DNA of 64,000 nt from NCBI GenBank assembly GCA_015655075.1, contig JAATFT010000028.1, forward strand, positions 1 to 64,000. The letters are read 5' to 3'. Each line of letters begins with the position of its first letter. The stretch's first letter is position 1. Of the stretch, positions 8,352 through 17,181 are shown one piece after another. This stretch comes from Clostridiales bacterium. GTDB lineage: Bacteria > Bacillota > Clostridia > Lachnospirales > Lachnospiraceae. The notes under the pieces were generated by a model, which saw nothing but the letters and a program-made list of their open reading frames with translations, searched no databases and was not told the origin of the DNA. Both the position numbers and the translations under genes were made by a program.

Positions 8352-8610
8352 GGCGTTCTTCCCACATCTCTTTCCTAACTTCCTTGACTAAATTCACTAC
8401 ATCCTGCTCAGTCTTTAATCCAAGCCTTTCCGCCTCACCCTTAAAAGCATCCTGCACCTCCCGCAAAGCAACCATCGCTGAATTTTCCATGACAATCTTT
8501 CCATTTTCCTCCAGAAAAACCACCTTGTCGCCATCTTTAATGTTCAACCTTTTACGAATTTCTATTGGGATAGTAATTTGACCTCGAACAGTCACCTTAG
8601 CCATTTCCAT
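8335..8610 (-). CDS. AbrB/MazE-type antitoxin
   Basis: A 91-residue protein with an N-terminal SpoVT/AbrB swapped-hairpin DNA-binding domain (VTVRGQITIPIEIRKRLNIKDGDKVVFLEENGKIV, described in parts) and a C-terminal helical tail likely to wrap the PIN toxin. It would neutralise the downstream toxin and repress their operon. AGGAG nine bases upstream supports the ATG at 8610; a second ATG two codons later is possible. The intergenic region upstream is AT-rich. Confidence 0.87.
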   Translation of the reverse strand: MEMAKVTVRGQITIPIEIRKRLNIKDGDKVVFLEENGKIVMENSAMVALREVQDAFKGEAERLGLKTEQDVVNLVKEVRKEMWEERHANHD

Positions 8611-8736
8611 ATCATCATCTCCTTGTTTACATTGAAAATAAGATTTTCATGTATTTATTATATAACAACCTCGAAAAAACATCAAGCCATTAATGGTAAT
8701 AAGTTCTGCGGCATATTTTTAGTTGGAATATGAAAA

Positions 8737-8779
8737 AAGCTACATCTTCATTGGTTTATTACCAACAAAAATGTAGCTT
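8737..8779. other. Hairpin in the 8611-8865 gap
   Basis: AAGCTACAT (8737-8745) pairs with ATGTAGCTT (8771-8779), with an inner TTGGT/ACCAA pair. It could be a terminator remnant or a repeat. No other copy was seen. Confidence 0.4.
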
Positions 8780-8808
8780 ATAACTTGGAGTTATGATGTA
8801 AAAAAGAT

Positions 8809-8846
8809 TTTATCGGTCAGCCAGGTGTTATCGTCTGACCGATAAA
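8809..8846 (-). terminator. Strong hairpin terminator
   Basis: A perfect 12-bp stem, TTTATCGGTCAG/CTGACCGATAAA, lies 20 bases past the stop of the minus-strand membrane gene. It is A/T-flanked on both sides and so could work in both directions. Confidence 0.65.
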
Positions 8847-8865
8847 TTAGAACTGACCCTTTTAA

Positions 8866-9360
8866 TTATATTAGCGATATAATGTGTACAATACCTCCTG
8901 ATAACAATGCAACAACAGCACCAATAACCGTTCCTTTAATAGCACCCACTACATGAAACCACGGACTTCTATATTCTTTATCCATATCTTCTGTTCCAGG
9001 TATTCTCAATTTTTTGCTGTGGCAAAACAGTCCAATATCTAAAACTACCATATCGTAAATATTGACCGTAAAGAATAGCATAAAGACATGAAAATATGCA
9101 GAATAAAAGCTTTCAGCACCCGAAAAATATGCTACAAGTGATAGGATTATAGCAATTAAAAATGCTACTACTATTTTCACTGATATATGCCTTTTTTCTT
9201 CTTCTTGTATAATATTCTTATATTGTGGTAAACATTCTACTCTTTGCCTGATTGCTGGTGGATAAGACATAATATATTTGATCGGTTCTTTATATTGTCT
9301 AGGAATTACAATAAGTGTAAATATCACACATGCTATGATACATTCTATTACTAAAATCAT
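8866..9360 (-). CDS. Uncharacterised four-helix membrane protein
   Basis: A 164-residue protein with hydrophobic segments near residues 3-20, 64-82, 90-112 and 143-164, and a charged middle (IIQEEEKRHIS). The family is not recognised. The reading frame is open upstream through the tRNA-Leu gene, but the ATG at 9360 has GGAGGAG eight bases before it and is the real start. The gene lies 123 bases downstream of the tRNA, so read-through from the tRNA promoter is possible. Confidence 0.65.
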   Translation of the reverse strand: MILVIECIIACVIFTLIVIPRQYKEPIKYIMSYPPAIRQRVECLPQYKNIIQEEEKRHISVKIVVAFLIAIILSLVAYFSGAESFYSAYFHVFMLFFTVNIYDMVVLDIGLFCHSKKLRIPGTEDMDKEYRSPWFHVVGAIKGTVIGAVVALLSGGIVHIISLI

Positions 9361-9483
9361 CCTTTGTTCTCCTCCACAAATTTCAGTTTGTTTATTATAA
9401 TGTAATCGCCGAATCCATAATACCATATTTCCCTGTATAGAAAAAGACATAGCTTCCCTTGGCGAAAAGCTATGTCTTTTTGC

Positions 9484-9566
9484 TGCGGATAGAGGGACTC
9501 GAACCCTCACGAAGTCACCCTCGGCAGATTTTGAGTCTGCTGCGTCTGCCATTCCGCCACATCCGC
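9484..9566 (-). tRNA. tRNA-Leu(CAA)
   Basis: An 83-nt class II tRNA. The acceptor GCGGATG pairs with TATCCGC through a terminal G-T wobble. The anticodon stem CAGA/TCTG encloses the loop CTCAAAA, giving anticodon CAA. A long variable arm and GGTTCGAGTCC in the T-arm confirm leucine. The 3' CCA is not encoded: after discriminator A the DNA reads GCA. Confidence 0.96.
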
Positions 9567-9780
9567 ATAAACCAGCGAAGATTATTCTATCATAATTACT
9601 ATCATTATGCAAGTCTAAAAAATAAAAGATTGAAGAAATTCTGATTCTAAAAAATCAAATTAATTGTATAATTAAGGTTCAGCGAATAATGATTCTATAA
9701 TTCTGGTAAAATACAAAAGATTAGTTGAAACATTGCATAAAAAAGGGTAAAATGAATTATTAGCGGATATAATATTTATT

Positions 9781-9834
9781 GGTACTCTGTTAACCTTAAA
9801 ATTGCATAGGTACTTGCCGGATTAACAGAGTACT
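9781..9834. repeat. Inverted repeat disrupted at its edge by a MITE
   Basis: GGTACTCTGTTAA (9781-9793) pairs with TTAACAGAGTACT (9821-9833). The 164-bp repeat begins at the TA immediately after this palindrome. The rest of the 9567-10022 gap is AT-rich with nothing recognised apart from the MITE copy. Confidence 0.45.
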
Positions 9835-9997
9835 AGAGCGTGTTTGAAAAATCATCGCACCGTTCTGAACGCCCCACTTTGCGGTATACTGCGTCGCAAT
9901 TTTGGGAGCGTAGCATCACTACGCACCCAAAATCGCTCCTTGCCTCCCACAAAGTGGAGCATCCAGCCCGGCACAAGCATTTTTCAAACACATTCTA
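9834..9997 (+). repeat. 164-bp palindromic MITE-like repeat, copy 2
   Basis: One of the best-preserved copies. TA borders, GAGCGTGTTTGAAAAAT left end and ATTTTTCAAACACATTC right end. The central GCGTAGCATCACTACGC forms the hairpin apex, with CCCAAAAT and CCACTTTG arms complementary across it. It ends 25 bases before the next gene's start. Confidence 0.9.
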
Positions 9998-10022
9998 GTT
10001 ATCGGCATCGCAGGAGGATGTT

Positions 10023-10649
10023 ATGAATTGCGTTGATACACAGAGGCTCATTGTGCCATTTATAAATGATGAATTAAACATAGAACAATTGGAACAATTT
10101 GTTCATCATGTTCATTCGTGTCCTAACTGCATGGAAGAATTAGAGGTTTATTATGTACTTTTAGCGGGAATGAAACAATTGGACGAGGATAAGGAACTGT
10201 CCACCGATTTTAACCAGGATTTAATGGATTTATTAAAGCTGTCGGAAGATCGGGTTATTCATAATAAATTCTTACATATCAGAAAACGGATTGTATTGAT
10301 TATATTGATCGCTTTAGTGGCAATAATATCCAGTTTTCAGATCGGCGAATTTGTTGTTGAAGATGTGCTGAATAGTGATAAAAAGAGTAATTTCCTGCTT
10401 GAGAACGTGTTTCTGGTAGATAAACCTGCCCAATTTGATAATCCGGACATAAAAAAGGAGAAAAATAATTTATCCGGATTAATATTAAACCATCTGGCGG
10501 ATATATATGTTTATTTGAAGACCAATGATCCGGAAGGCGCTAAGCTTATGAAGGAAAAATTTGGAGACCGTATATGGGAAGATACCCAGGTATCCGAAAG
10601 TGTAGGAATGAAATTTAATATCGAGGATTGGATTGTATTTAAGTATTAA
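10023..10649 (+). CDS. Putative zinc-finger anti-sigma-like membrane protein
   Basis: A 208-residue protein. Its N-terminus resembles a zf-HC2 anti-sigma domain: Cys3, then HHVHSCPNC with a histidine three to four residues before the CxxC. A single transmembrane helix (about residues 88-108, RIVLIILIALVAIISSFQIG) separates it from an extracytoplasmic tail of about 100 residues. This layout fits a membrane-bound anti-sigma factor or a related signalling protein. No ECF sigma gene is adjacent, so a partner would be encoded elsewhere. AGGAGG precedes the ATG. polA follows after 22 bases and may be co-transcribed. Confidence 0.6.
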   Translation: MNCVDTQRLIVPFINDELNIEQLEQFVHHVHSCPNCMEELEVYYVLLAGMKQLDEDKELSTDFNQDLMDLLKLSEDRVIHNKFLHIRKRIVLIILIALVAIISSFQIGEFVVEDVLNSDKKSNFLLENVFLVDKPAQFDNPDIKKEKNNLSGLILNHLADIYVYLKTNDPEGAKLMKEKFGDRIWEDTQVSESVGMKFNIEDWIVFKY

Positions 10650-10671
10650 AACAGAGTAGGAGATAAGCAAA

Positions 10672-13320
10672 TTGAAAAAAATAGTATTAATAGACGGCCA
10701 CAGCATATTAAACCGGGCATTTTATGCAATCCCGGATCTGACTAACTCGGAAGGAAATCATACCAATGCCGTATTGGGCTTTTTAAATATTATGTTTAAA
10801 ATTTTGGATGAAGAAAAACCGGAATATCTTACGGTCGCCTTTGATGTCCATCAGCCTACTTTCCGCCATGAAATGTTTGAGCAGTATAAAGGAACAAGAA
10901 AGTCAATGCCTGATGAACTGCGGGAACAGGTACCCATTATGAAAGAGGTGCTTCATGCAATGGGTATTGCAATTATGGAAAAGCCGGGTTATGAAGCGGA
11001 TGATGTACTTGGTACCATAGCAAAAACCTGTGAACGGGAAGGATATCAGGTATCCTTAGTCTCCGGTGACCGTGATTTGCTCCAGCTTGCCGGGGATCAT
11101 ATTAAAATCCGCATACCTAAAACGAAAAAGGGCAAAACGGAGATAGAAAATTATAATACCAAGGATGTTATAGAGACCTATGGTGTTACCCCGAAGCAAT
11201 TTATTGACCTGAAAGGTCTTATGGGAGATACGTCGGATAATATACCGGGAGTTCCGGGCATTGGTGAGAAGACCGCTTCCAAGATCATAGCGGCCTATGA
11301 CTCCGTTGAGAATGCCTATGAACATATAGAGGAAATTAATCCGGTAAAGACCAGGGAAGCCTTAAAGAATCACCATGATTTAGCTGTATTAAGCAAAGCC
11401 CTGGCAACCATTAAGACAGATTGTGATACCGGCTTTCACATGAAGGATGCAGAAATCGGAAATCTTTACAATGAAGGCGCATATGCCTGCTTTAAAAAAC
11501 TTGAATTTAGAAGTCTTTTAAACCGTTTTCAATTGGAAATTACCCATTATGAGCTCGTAGAAGAGCATTTTAAACTGCTCTCCGATCTGGCGCAGGCTGA
11601 AACCATTTTTAATAAACTGTTAAAAATTGCATCCCCCGAGACGGTGGCGGGTATCCAATTTATAATGGCTGAGGATAAGGTTTTGGGATTATCTCTTACC
11701 TTTAGTGATAAAGATATTTATTTTATTCAGGTGGAAGGTTTTATTACAGTTGATTATTTAAAAGATAAAATCAATGCATTATTAAATTCTCCTATTTGTC
11801 TGGCTGTCATAAACCTGAAACCCCAGTTGGATTATATTGCAGCTACAGAAAAAAGCAGAGTATTTGATGAGGGAATTGCGGCATATCTTCTTAACCCTTT
11901 AAATGCTTCCTATTATTATGATGACATAGCAAGAGATTATTTAAAGATGACCATACCTTCCATGAATGATCTGTTCGGAAAAAGCTCCGTCAGCGAGGCC
12001 GGTGCAGAAAAGGAAAAAGAATTTCGGACTTATTGCTGTTACCAGGGTTACGTATGTTTTAAGGCATACGAAAAGTTAGCCGGAGCCTTAAAGGAAACCG
12101 GTATGTATGAATTGTTTGCTACCATGGAGATGCCCTTAGTTTATACATTATATGACATGGAAAGGCGCGGAATCCGCGTAAACCGCGGGGAATTAAAGAA
12201 ATATGGTGATAAACTGGCCGTGGGGATAGAGGAACTGGAAAACAGAATTCATCAGTCAGTCGGCGAGAAATTTAATATTAATTCTCCCAAACAATTAGGT
12301 GTAATTTTATTTGAAAAACTCCGTCTTCCCTTTGGCAAAAAAACAAAGACGGGATATTCCACTTCTGCAGGGATACTGGAAAAATTGGTGAACGAACATC
12401 CGGTTGTGGACATGATTTTGGAATACAGGCAGTTAACTAAGCTAAAGTCCACTTATGCAGACGGCCTGGCGGTTTACATCGGAGAGGATGGGAGAATTCA
12501 CGGCAAATTCCATCAAACTATTACGGCAACCGGAAGAATCAGCAGTACGGAACCAAATCTTCAGAATATCCCTATCCGTATGGAGTTGGGCAGGGAAATC
12601 AGAAAAGTTTTCATTCCGGAGGAAGATTATATTTTTGTGGATGCGGATTATTCTCAGATTGAGCTTCGGGTTCTGGCTCATATGTCAGGGGATGAAAGAT
12701 TAATCGAAGCTTACCGTAAAGCACAGGATATACACCGGATTACGGCATCCCAGGTATTCCATACGCCTCTTGACGAAGTTACTCCAAGACAGAGAAGCAA
12801 TGCGAAAGCCGTTAATTTTGGCATCATATATGGTATCAGTTCCTTTGGGCTGGGTCAGGGCTTAAACATATCCAGAAAAGAGGCCGAGGAATATATCGGC
12901 AAGTATTTTGAAACCTATCCGAGCGTGAAACAGTACATGGATGATCTGGTGTTAAGAGGCAGGAAAGACGGTTATGTCACCACATTTTTCGGCAGAAGGA
13001 GGCCGATACCGGAGTTAAGCTCCTCAAACTTTATGCAACGTTCCTTTGGAGAAAGGGTTGCCATGAATTCTCCGATTCAGGGTACGGCGGCCGATATTAT
13101 TAAAATAGCCATGGTCCGTGTCAATGAACGTTTAAAGGAACTGAAACTTCGTTCCAGGCTTATCTTGCAGATACATGATGAATTATTGGTTGAAGCTTAT
13201 AAAAATGAAGTGGAACAGGTAAGCGTCATATTAAAAGAAGAGATGCAGAAAGCGGCTCAAATGAGTATACCTTTGGAAGTTGATATAAATACAGGTGCAA
13301 ACTGGTACGAAGCAAAATAA
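10672..13320 (+). CDS. polA: DNA polymerase I
   Basis: An 882-residue family A polymerase for Okazaki-fragment processing and repair. The N-terminal 5'-3' flap exonuclease (about 1-290) contains YEADDVLGTIA, SGDRDLLQL and GDTSDNIPGVPGIGEKTA. The central domain (about 300-475) lacks the DxE and later acidic motifs of the 3'-5' proofreading site. The C-terminal polymerase carries motif A around D657/D659-YSQIE664, motif B RSNAKAVNFGIIYG and motif C QIHDELLVE. So polymerase and flap nuclease should be active and proofreading absent, as in many Firmicutes. It starts at TTG, behind AGGAG. Confidence 0.97.
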   Translation: MKKIVLIDGHSILNRAFYAIPDLTNSEGNHTNAVLGFLNIMFKILDEEKPEYLTVAFDVHQPTFRHEMFEQYKGTRKSMPDELREQVPIMKEVLHAMGIAIMEKPGYEADDVLGTIAKTCEREGYQVSLVSGDRDLLQLAGDHIKIRIPKTKKGKTEIENYNTKDVIETYGVTPKQFIDLKGLMGDTSDNIPGVPGIGEKTASKIIAAYDSVENAYEHIEEINPVKTREALKNHHDLAVLSKALATIKTDCDTGFHMKDAEIGNLYNEGAYACFKKLEFRSLLNRFQLEITHYELVEEHFKLLSDLAQAETIFNKLLKIASPETVAGIQFIMAEDKVLGLSLTFSDKDIYFIQVEGFITVDYLKDKINALLNSPICLAVINLKPQLDYIAATEKSRVFDEGIAAYLLNPLNASYYYDDIARDYLKMTIPSMNDLFGKSSVSEAGAEKEKEFRTYCCYQGYVCFKAYEKLAGALKETGMYELFATMEMPLVYTLYDMERRGIRVNRGELKKYGDKLAVGIEELENRIHQSVGEKFNINSPKQLGVILFEKLRLPFGKKTKTGYSTSAGILEKLVNEHPVVDMILEYRQLTKLKSTYADGLAVYIGEDGRIHGKFHQTITATGRISSTEPNLQNIPIRMELGREIRKVFIPEEDYIFVDADYSQIELRVLAHMSGDERLIEAYRKAQDIHRITASQVFHTPLDEVTPRQRSNAKAVNFGIIYGISSFGLGQGLNISRKEAEEYIGKYFETYPSVKQYMDDLVLRGRKDGYVTTFFGRRRPIPELSSSNFMQRSFGERVAMNSPIQGTAADIIKIAMVRVNERLKELKLRSRLILQIHDELLVEAYKNEVEQVSVILKEEMQKAAQMSIPLEVDINTGANWYEAK

Positions 13321-13345
13321 AGTACGGCGGCAGGTGATAAGGAAG

Positions 13346-13936
13346 ATGAAAGTAATTGGTATTACGGGAGGAATCGGCAGTGGTAAGTCTTTGATAGCCG
13401 AAATTATGCAAAATAATTTTAATGCCTATCTGATTAATACGGACCGGATTGCCCATATGCTTATGGAAAAAGGTAAAATATCCTACAAGCTTATAGTAGA
13501 GTATTTTGGGAAAGGCATTTTAAATTCCTCCGGTGATATTGACCGTGCTGCTTTGGGAGCAGTCGTCTATGGTGATGCAGAGAAACTTTTAAAATTAAAT
13601 TCCTTTACCCATCCTTACGTAATGGATTATGTGAGGAATTTGATTGAAGAAAAAAGAAGGGAAAAAGTGGAATTCATATGTGTGGAAACGGCGCTGCCCG
13701 TTCAGGCAGGGCTGAAAGATTTCTGCGATGCGGTTTGGTATGTTTTCGCTCCGGACACAGTCAGAAGAGAACGGCTTAAGCAGGCGAGAAATTACAATGA
13801 ACAAAAAATAGACAAAATATTAAAAAATCAGTTCAGTGATTCCGAATACCGCAAAGCCAGTACCCATATTATAATAAATGATTGTACAAGAGAAAAGATA
13901 ATAGAGCAAATAGAAGCTTTGCTGGAGAAATTTTAG
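13346..13936 (+). CDS. coaE: Dephospho-CoA kinase
   Basis: A 196-residue P-loop kinase catalysing the last step of coenzyme A synthesis, ATP-dependent phosphorylation of dephospho-CoA at the ribose 3' hydroxyl. The Walker A motif GGIGSGKS is at residues 8-15. NTDRIAHMLM and VETALPVQAGL match the CoaE lid and substrate regions. The frame is open 51 bases further upstream into polA, but ATG 13346 gives the normal family start MKVIGITGGIGSGKS. It follows polA by 25 bases, the common Firmicutes polA-coaE order. Confidence 0.95.
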   Translation: MKVIGITGGIGSGKSLIAEIMQNNFNAYLINTDRIAHMLMEKGKISYKLIVEYFGKGILNSSGDIDRAALGAVVYGDAEKLLKLNSFTHPYVMDYVRNLIEEKRREKVEFICVETALPVQAGLKDFCDAVWYVFAPDTVRRERLKQARNYNEQKIDKILKNQFSDSEYRKASTHIIINDCTREKIIEQIEALLEKF

Positions 13937-14041
13937 ACATAGGTTAGCTGTTTGGAAAATTATTTATTGACAAATTTCCGGGAATGGGGGATACTTTTTC
14001 ATGATAACAATACTATTAGGAAGAAAAAGCATGTTCCTATA

Positions 14042-14071
14042 GTCCGACGCACGGCGGTGAAAACACCGGAC
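14042..14071 (+). repeat. Partial copy of GCACGGCGGTGAAAA repeat
   Basis: GTCCGACGCACGGCGGTGAAAACACCGGAC shares its core with the structure at 246-325 (written here as one 30-nt site; key parts are GTCCG/CGGAC and GGTG-AAAA-CACC). It lies between coaE and the WalJ-type gene, where nothing else is recognised. Confidence 0.35.
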
Positions 14072-14135
14072 GCTGACGCTTGGCCGCTTTGCGACCTAGA
14101 GCGTCATGCGCATCTAAAGGTCAAAGGAGATACTT

Positions 14136-14930
14136 ATGGATTTATGCAGTATAGCAAGCGGCAGCAGTGGAAATTGTACCTTTGTGGGCAGTAAACATAC
14201 GAAGCTTTTGGTAGACGCGGGAATCAGCGGTAAAAAAATTGAAAACGGCTTAAACAGCATTGAGGTTTCGCCGGAGGACATACAGGGTATTTTAATTACC
14301 CATGAGCATGGGGATCATATCCAGGGCCTGGGAATACTCGCAAGACGTTACCATATACCAATCTATAGTACTGCTGAAACAATTCGTTCCATTCTTAACA
14401 TGAACAGTATAGGAGATATTCCGGAAGAATTATTACATTATGTGGTTCAGGATGAAACATTCCGGATCAATGATATAACGGTGGAGCCGTTTTCAATCTC
14501 CCACGATGCCTCCAATCCGGTATGCTATACTTTTCAGGCGGACGGTCATAAAATAGGAATGGCGACGGATTTAGGCAAATATGACGATTATATCGTTTCA
14601 AAATTAACCGGCTCCGAGATTCTTTTATTGGAGGCAAATCATGATGTGAATATGCTTATGGTGGGCGGTTATCCTTATTATTTAAAACAGAGAATTTTAG
14701 GAGACAGGGGCCATTTATCCAATGAAAATTCAGCGGGATTAATCTGCAGGCTTTTTCATAAAAAATTAAAATACATAATGTTAGCCCATTTAAGCAAGGA
14801 GAATAATTATGAAGAGTTGGCCTATGAGACAGTCAGGGTGGAGTTGAACCGGTTTGTGAGTGACTTAAGTTCAGAATCCATTTTAAATGTCGCAAGAAGA
14901 GATATGGTATCCGGCATGCTGTCGATTTAA
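14136..14930 (+). CDS. walJ: WalJ/YycJ-type metallo-beta-lactamase-fold hydrolase
   Basis: A 264-residue protein of the MBL fold. It has the dinuclear zinc motif H56-E-H58-G-D60-H61 (ITHEHGDH), further ligand positions at FSISHDASNP and ATDLG, and LLLEANHD, which is typical of the YycJ subgroup. In Bacillus the homologue lies in the walRK operon and is linked to DNA-repair or cell-wall coordination. Here it stands without walRK. AAAGGAG precedes the ATG. The cytosolic nuclease-like role is family knowledge, and the substrate is unproven. Confidence 0.88.
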   Translation: MDLCSIASGSSGNCTFVGSKHTKLLVDAGISGKKIENGLNSIEVSPEDIQGILITHEHGDHIQGLGILARRYHIPIYSTAETIRSILNMNSIGDIPEELLHYVVQDETFRINDITVEPFSISHDASNPVCYTFQADGHKIGMATDLGKYDDYIVSKLTGSEILLLEANHDVNMLMVGGYPYYLKQRILGDRGHLSNENSAGLICRLFHKKLKYIMLAHLSKENNYEELAYETVRVELNRFVSDLSSESILNVARRDMVSGMLSI

Positions 14931-15035
14931 AGGACCGAAAATTTTGAAGCACCGCGTTGCTTCCCCAAGTGAATTATAAAAGCATAATTGACCTTATTAT
15001 TCTTAAGATGCCGCGGGGTCGCATCATGACGGGAA

Positions 15036-15088
15036 GGCTGGAAGAAAATATATAAAAGAAAGGACTGCCATTAACCATTCTTCCAACC
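15036..15088 (+). promoter_or_regulatory. Structured leader motif, copy A
   Basis: GGCTGGAAGAA (15036-15046) pairs with TTCTTCCAACC (15078-15088) with one mismatch. The loop holds the box AGAAAGGACTGCCA (15057-15070) ten bases after the left arm and seven before the right arm. Two further copies, upstream of rnpM and rbfA, share the box and stem with compensatory changes. A second hairpin, TACCGCAGG/CCTGTGGTA (15171-15192), follows after ATGGCGG, as in copy B. T-rich sequence follows the first stem. Confidence 0.55.
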
Positions 15089-15223
15089 CTTTTTATTTTT
15101 GATAATAGAATGTATGCTTTTCATATTCTATTTAGAATGCACGTTTTGTCTGCGTTCTATTATATGGCGGTACCGCAGGAAGGCCTGTGGTATGTAATTG
15201 CAGGTTTGCAATGGAGTGTAAGA

Positions 15224-15496
15224 ATGAAAAAAACAATTATAACAGTTGTCGGCAAAGACCGGGTAGGAATTATTGCGAAGGTGTGTACCTATCTGGCTAA
15301 TAACCGGGTGAACATTTTAGATATTTCCCAGACGATTGTACAGGGATATTTTAATATGATGATGGTTGTGGATACCAATGACGCACCAAAGAGCTTTGAA
15401 GATCTTGCTACGGAATTAGAACAAATCGGTGAGGAAATCGGGGTGATAATTAAGGCACAGCATGAGGATATATTTAATAAAATGCACCGTATATAA
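15224..15496 (+). CDS. ACT domain-containing protein (UPF0237)
   Basis: A 90-residue stand-alone ACT domain: MKKTIITVVGKDRVGIIAKVCTYLANNRVNILDISQTIVQGYF covers the beta-alpha-beta start with the ligand-binding KDRVGI loop. ACT domains bind amino acids or similar effectors. This family is nearly always encoded next to the UPF0210 gene, as here, so it probably regulates or scaffolds that protein. The start at 15224 gives the family N-terminus. Upstream codons in the same frame overlap the structured leader and are not coding. Confidence 0.93.
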   Translation: MKKTIITVVGKDRVGIIAKVCTYLANNRVNILDISQTIVQGYFNMMMVVDTNDAPKSFEDLATELEQIGEEIGVIIKAQHEDIFNKMHRI

Positions 15497-15529
15497 TAAA
15501 AAATCCGGATTTCAAAAAGGTATCAGTTT

Positions 15530-15703
15530 GTTACTATTCACAGCTGATAAACTCGACGTATTTTTTGTGAGTGCAGCGAAGCGAAAGTCACAGAAAACCG
15601 GAGAATAGCAGCGCAAAAACGCTGATTTTGCGTTTTGTGTGCATCGCGAAGCGTGTTACTGTTCACAGAACTGCTGATTTTTTGCAGGGCTGTGAATAGT
15701 AAC
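15530..15703. repeat. REP-like palindromes between ACT and UPF0210 genes
   Basis: A 49-bp hairpin at 15655-15703 (GTTACTGTTCACAG...CTGTGAATAGTAAC, loop TGCTGATTTTTTGCA) matches one at 27782-27829. An extra left arm, GTTACTATTCACAGC (15530-15544), is perfectly complementary to the same right arm, so two alternative foldings exist. The DNA between (15552-15654) holds small GCGAAGC motifs and no gene. Confidence 0.6.
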
Positions 15704-15746
15704 ATCAGTTTGCCATAGATAAGGGAAAGGCTAAGGAATTGACAAA

Positions 15747-17111
15747 ATGATAAATATACAGGAAGTTATTGAAACCAATAAAATGATAGAACAGGAAAAT
15801 CTGGACGTAAGAACCATAACATTAGGTATAAGCCTCTTGGATTGTGCGGATAATAATTTAGACGAAGTCAACAGAAAAATATTTGAAAAAATTACAACCG
15901 CAGCAAAGGATTTAGTTGCAACCGGCAAGGCAATCGAAAGGGAATACGGCATCCCTATTGTAAACAAAAGAATATCCGTAACTCCCGTTTCTTTAGTTGG
16001 TGCGGCCGCCTGCAAATGCCCGGAGGATTATGTGACGATGGCACAGACCCTGGACCGTGCGGCTAAAACCGTAGGCGTTAATTTTATCGGCGGTTATTCC
16101 GCCCTTGTTTCCAAAGGAATGACATTTGGTGACAAGAACCTGATTAAATCCATCCCGAGAGCCTTATCTGTTACGGATAGAGTGTGCAGTTCCGTTAATG
16201 TGGGCTCTACCAAGACAGGTATCGATATGGATGCGGTTAAGCTATTAGGAGAAATCATATTAGAAACCGCAGAACTTACCAAAGAAAGAGATTCCCTTGG
16301 CTGTGCCAAGCTGGTCGTATTTTGTAATGCCCCGGATGATAATCCCTTTATGGCCGGTGCCTTCCATGGTATTACGGAAGGAGATGCCATTATCAACGTG
16401 GGGGTCAGCGGACCGGGTGTGGTAAAAACAGCATTGCAGAATGTGAGGGGGGCTGATTTTGGCACCTTGTGTGAAACCATTAAGGCAACCGCTTTTAAGA
16501 TAACCAGAGTGGGCCAGTTAGTAGCACAGGAAGCCTCCAAAAGATTAAATATACCCTTTGGGATCATTGATTTATCTCTGGCACCTACTCCGGCAGTGGG
16601 AGACAGCATTGCTGAAATATTCCAGGAAATGGGTCTGGAGCAGGCGGGGGCGCCGGGAACAACGGCAGCGCTGGCACTTTTAAATGACCAGGTGAAAAAG
16701 GGCGGAGTTATGGCCTCCTCGTATGTAGGAGGGTTAAGCGGCGCCTTTATTCCGGTTAGTGAAGATCAGGGGATGATTCATGCGGTCCAGGCAGGAGCCC
16801 TTACCTTAGAAAAACTGGAAGCGATGACCTGTGTATGCTCCGTAGGTTTGGATATGATAGCAATTCCAGGTGATACAAAAGCGACTACCATATCCGGTAT
16901 TATTGCCGATGAAATGGCAATCGGCATGGTTAACCAGAAAACCACCGCAGTACGTTTAATACCTGTTATCGGGAAAAAAGTGGGAGATATGGTTGAATTC
17001 GGAGGATTGCTTGGATATGCGCCGGTAATGCCGGTAAATTCCTTCCGGTGTGATGATTTTATCAACCGGGGAGGAAGAATTCCTGCTCCAATCCATAGTT
17101 TTAGAAATTAG
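15747..17111 (+). CDS. PFL-family protein UPF0210
   Basis: A 454-residue protein of UPF0210 (DUF711), a family structurally related to pyruvate formate-lyase-type barrels but with unknown reaction. Recognised stretches are the N-terminal [28 protein letters not shown]-like [25 protein letters not shown], and the C-terminal [10 protein letters not shown]. It follows the ACT-domain gene in the order conserved across Firmicutes and archaea. The start is ATG 15747. No signal peptide, so cytoplasmic. Interaction with the ACT protein is inferred from gene pairing. Confidence 0.92.
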   Translation: MINIQEVIETNKMIEQENLDVRTITLGISLLDCADNNLDEVNRKIFEKITTAAKDLVATGKAIEREYGIPIVNKRISVTPVSLVGAAACKCPEDYVTMAQTLDRAAKTVGVNFIGGYSALVSKGMTFGDKNLIKSIPRALSVTDRVCSSVNVGSTKTGIDMDAVKLLGEIILETAELTKERDSLGCAKLVVFCNAPDDNPFMAGAFHGITEGDAIINVGVSGPGVVKTALQNVRGADFGTLCETIKATAFKITRVGQLVAQEASKRLNIPFGIIDLSLAPTPAVGDSIAEIFQEMGLEQAGAPGTTAALALLNDQVKKGGVMASSYVGGLSGAFIPVSEDQGMIHAVQAGALTLEKLEAMTCVCSVGLDMIAIPGDTKATTISGIIADEMAIGMVNQKTTAVRLIPVIGKKVGDMVEFGGLLGYAPVMPVNSFRCDDFINRGGRIPAPIHSFRN

Positions 17112-17181
17112 TGACTTATTATATATTCGGGCTGTTTCAACCTGCCAAACAGGAACCGGAATGGAAAGGCGTGGTGTTAAA

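Noticed and set aside
9844-10026. Open frames with the protein string NRSLPPTKW in several places (also 19882, 44419, 60075)
   Set aside because: They are translations of the palindromic 164-bp repeat. The shared protein string only mirrors the DNA repeat, and none has its own ribosome-binding site.
13952-14194. 80-codon frame between coaE and the WalJ-type gene
   Set aside because: It overlaps the next gene, crosses a repeat and shows no protein-like features.
14941-14965. ACCGCG sequence resembling a T-box core after the WalJ-type gene
   Set aside because: It is the loop of a small GAAGCA/TGCTTC hairpin, most likely a terminator fragment. The surrounding T-box features are absent.
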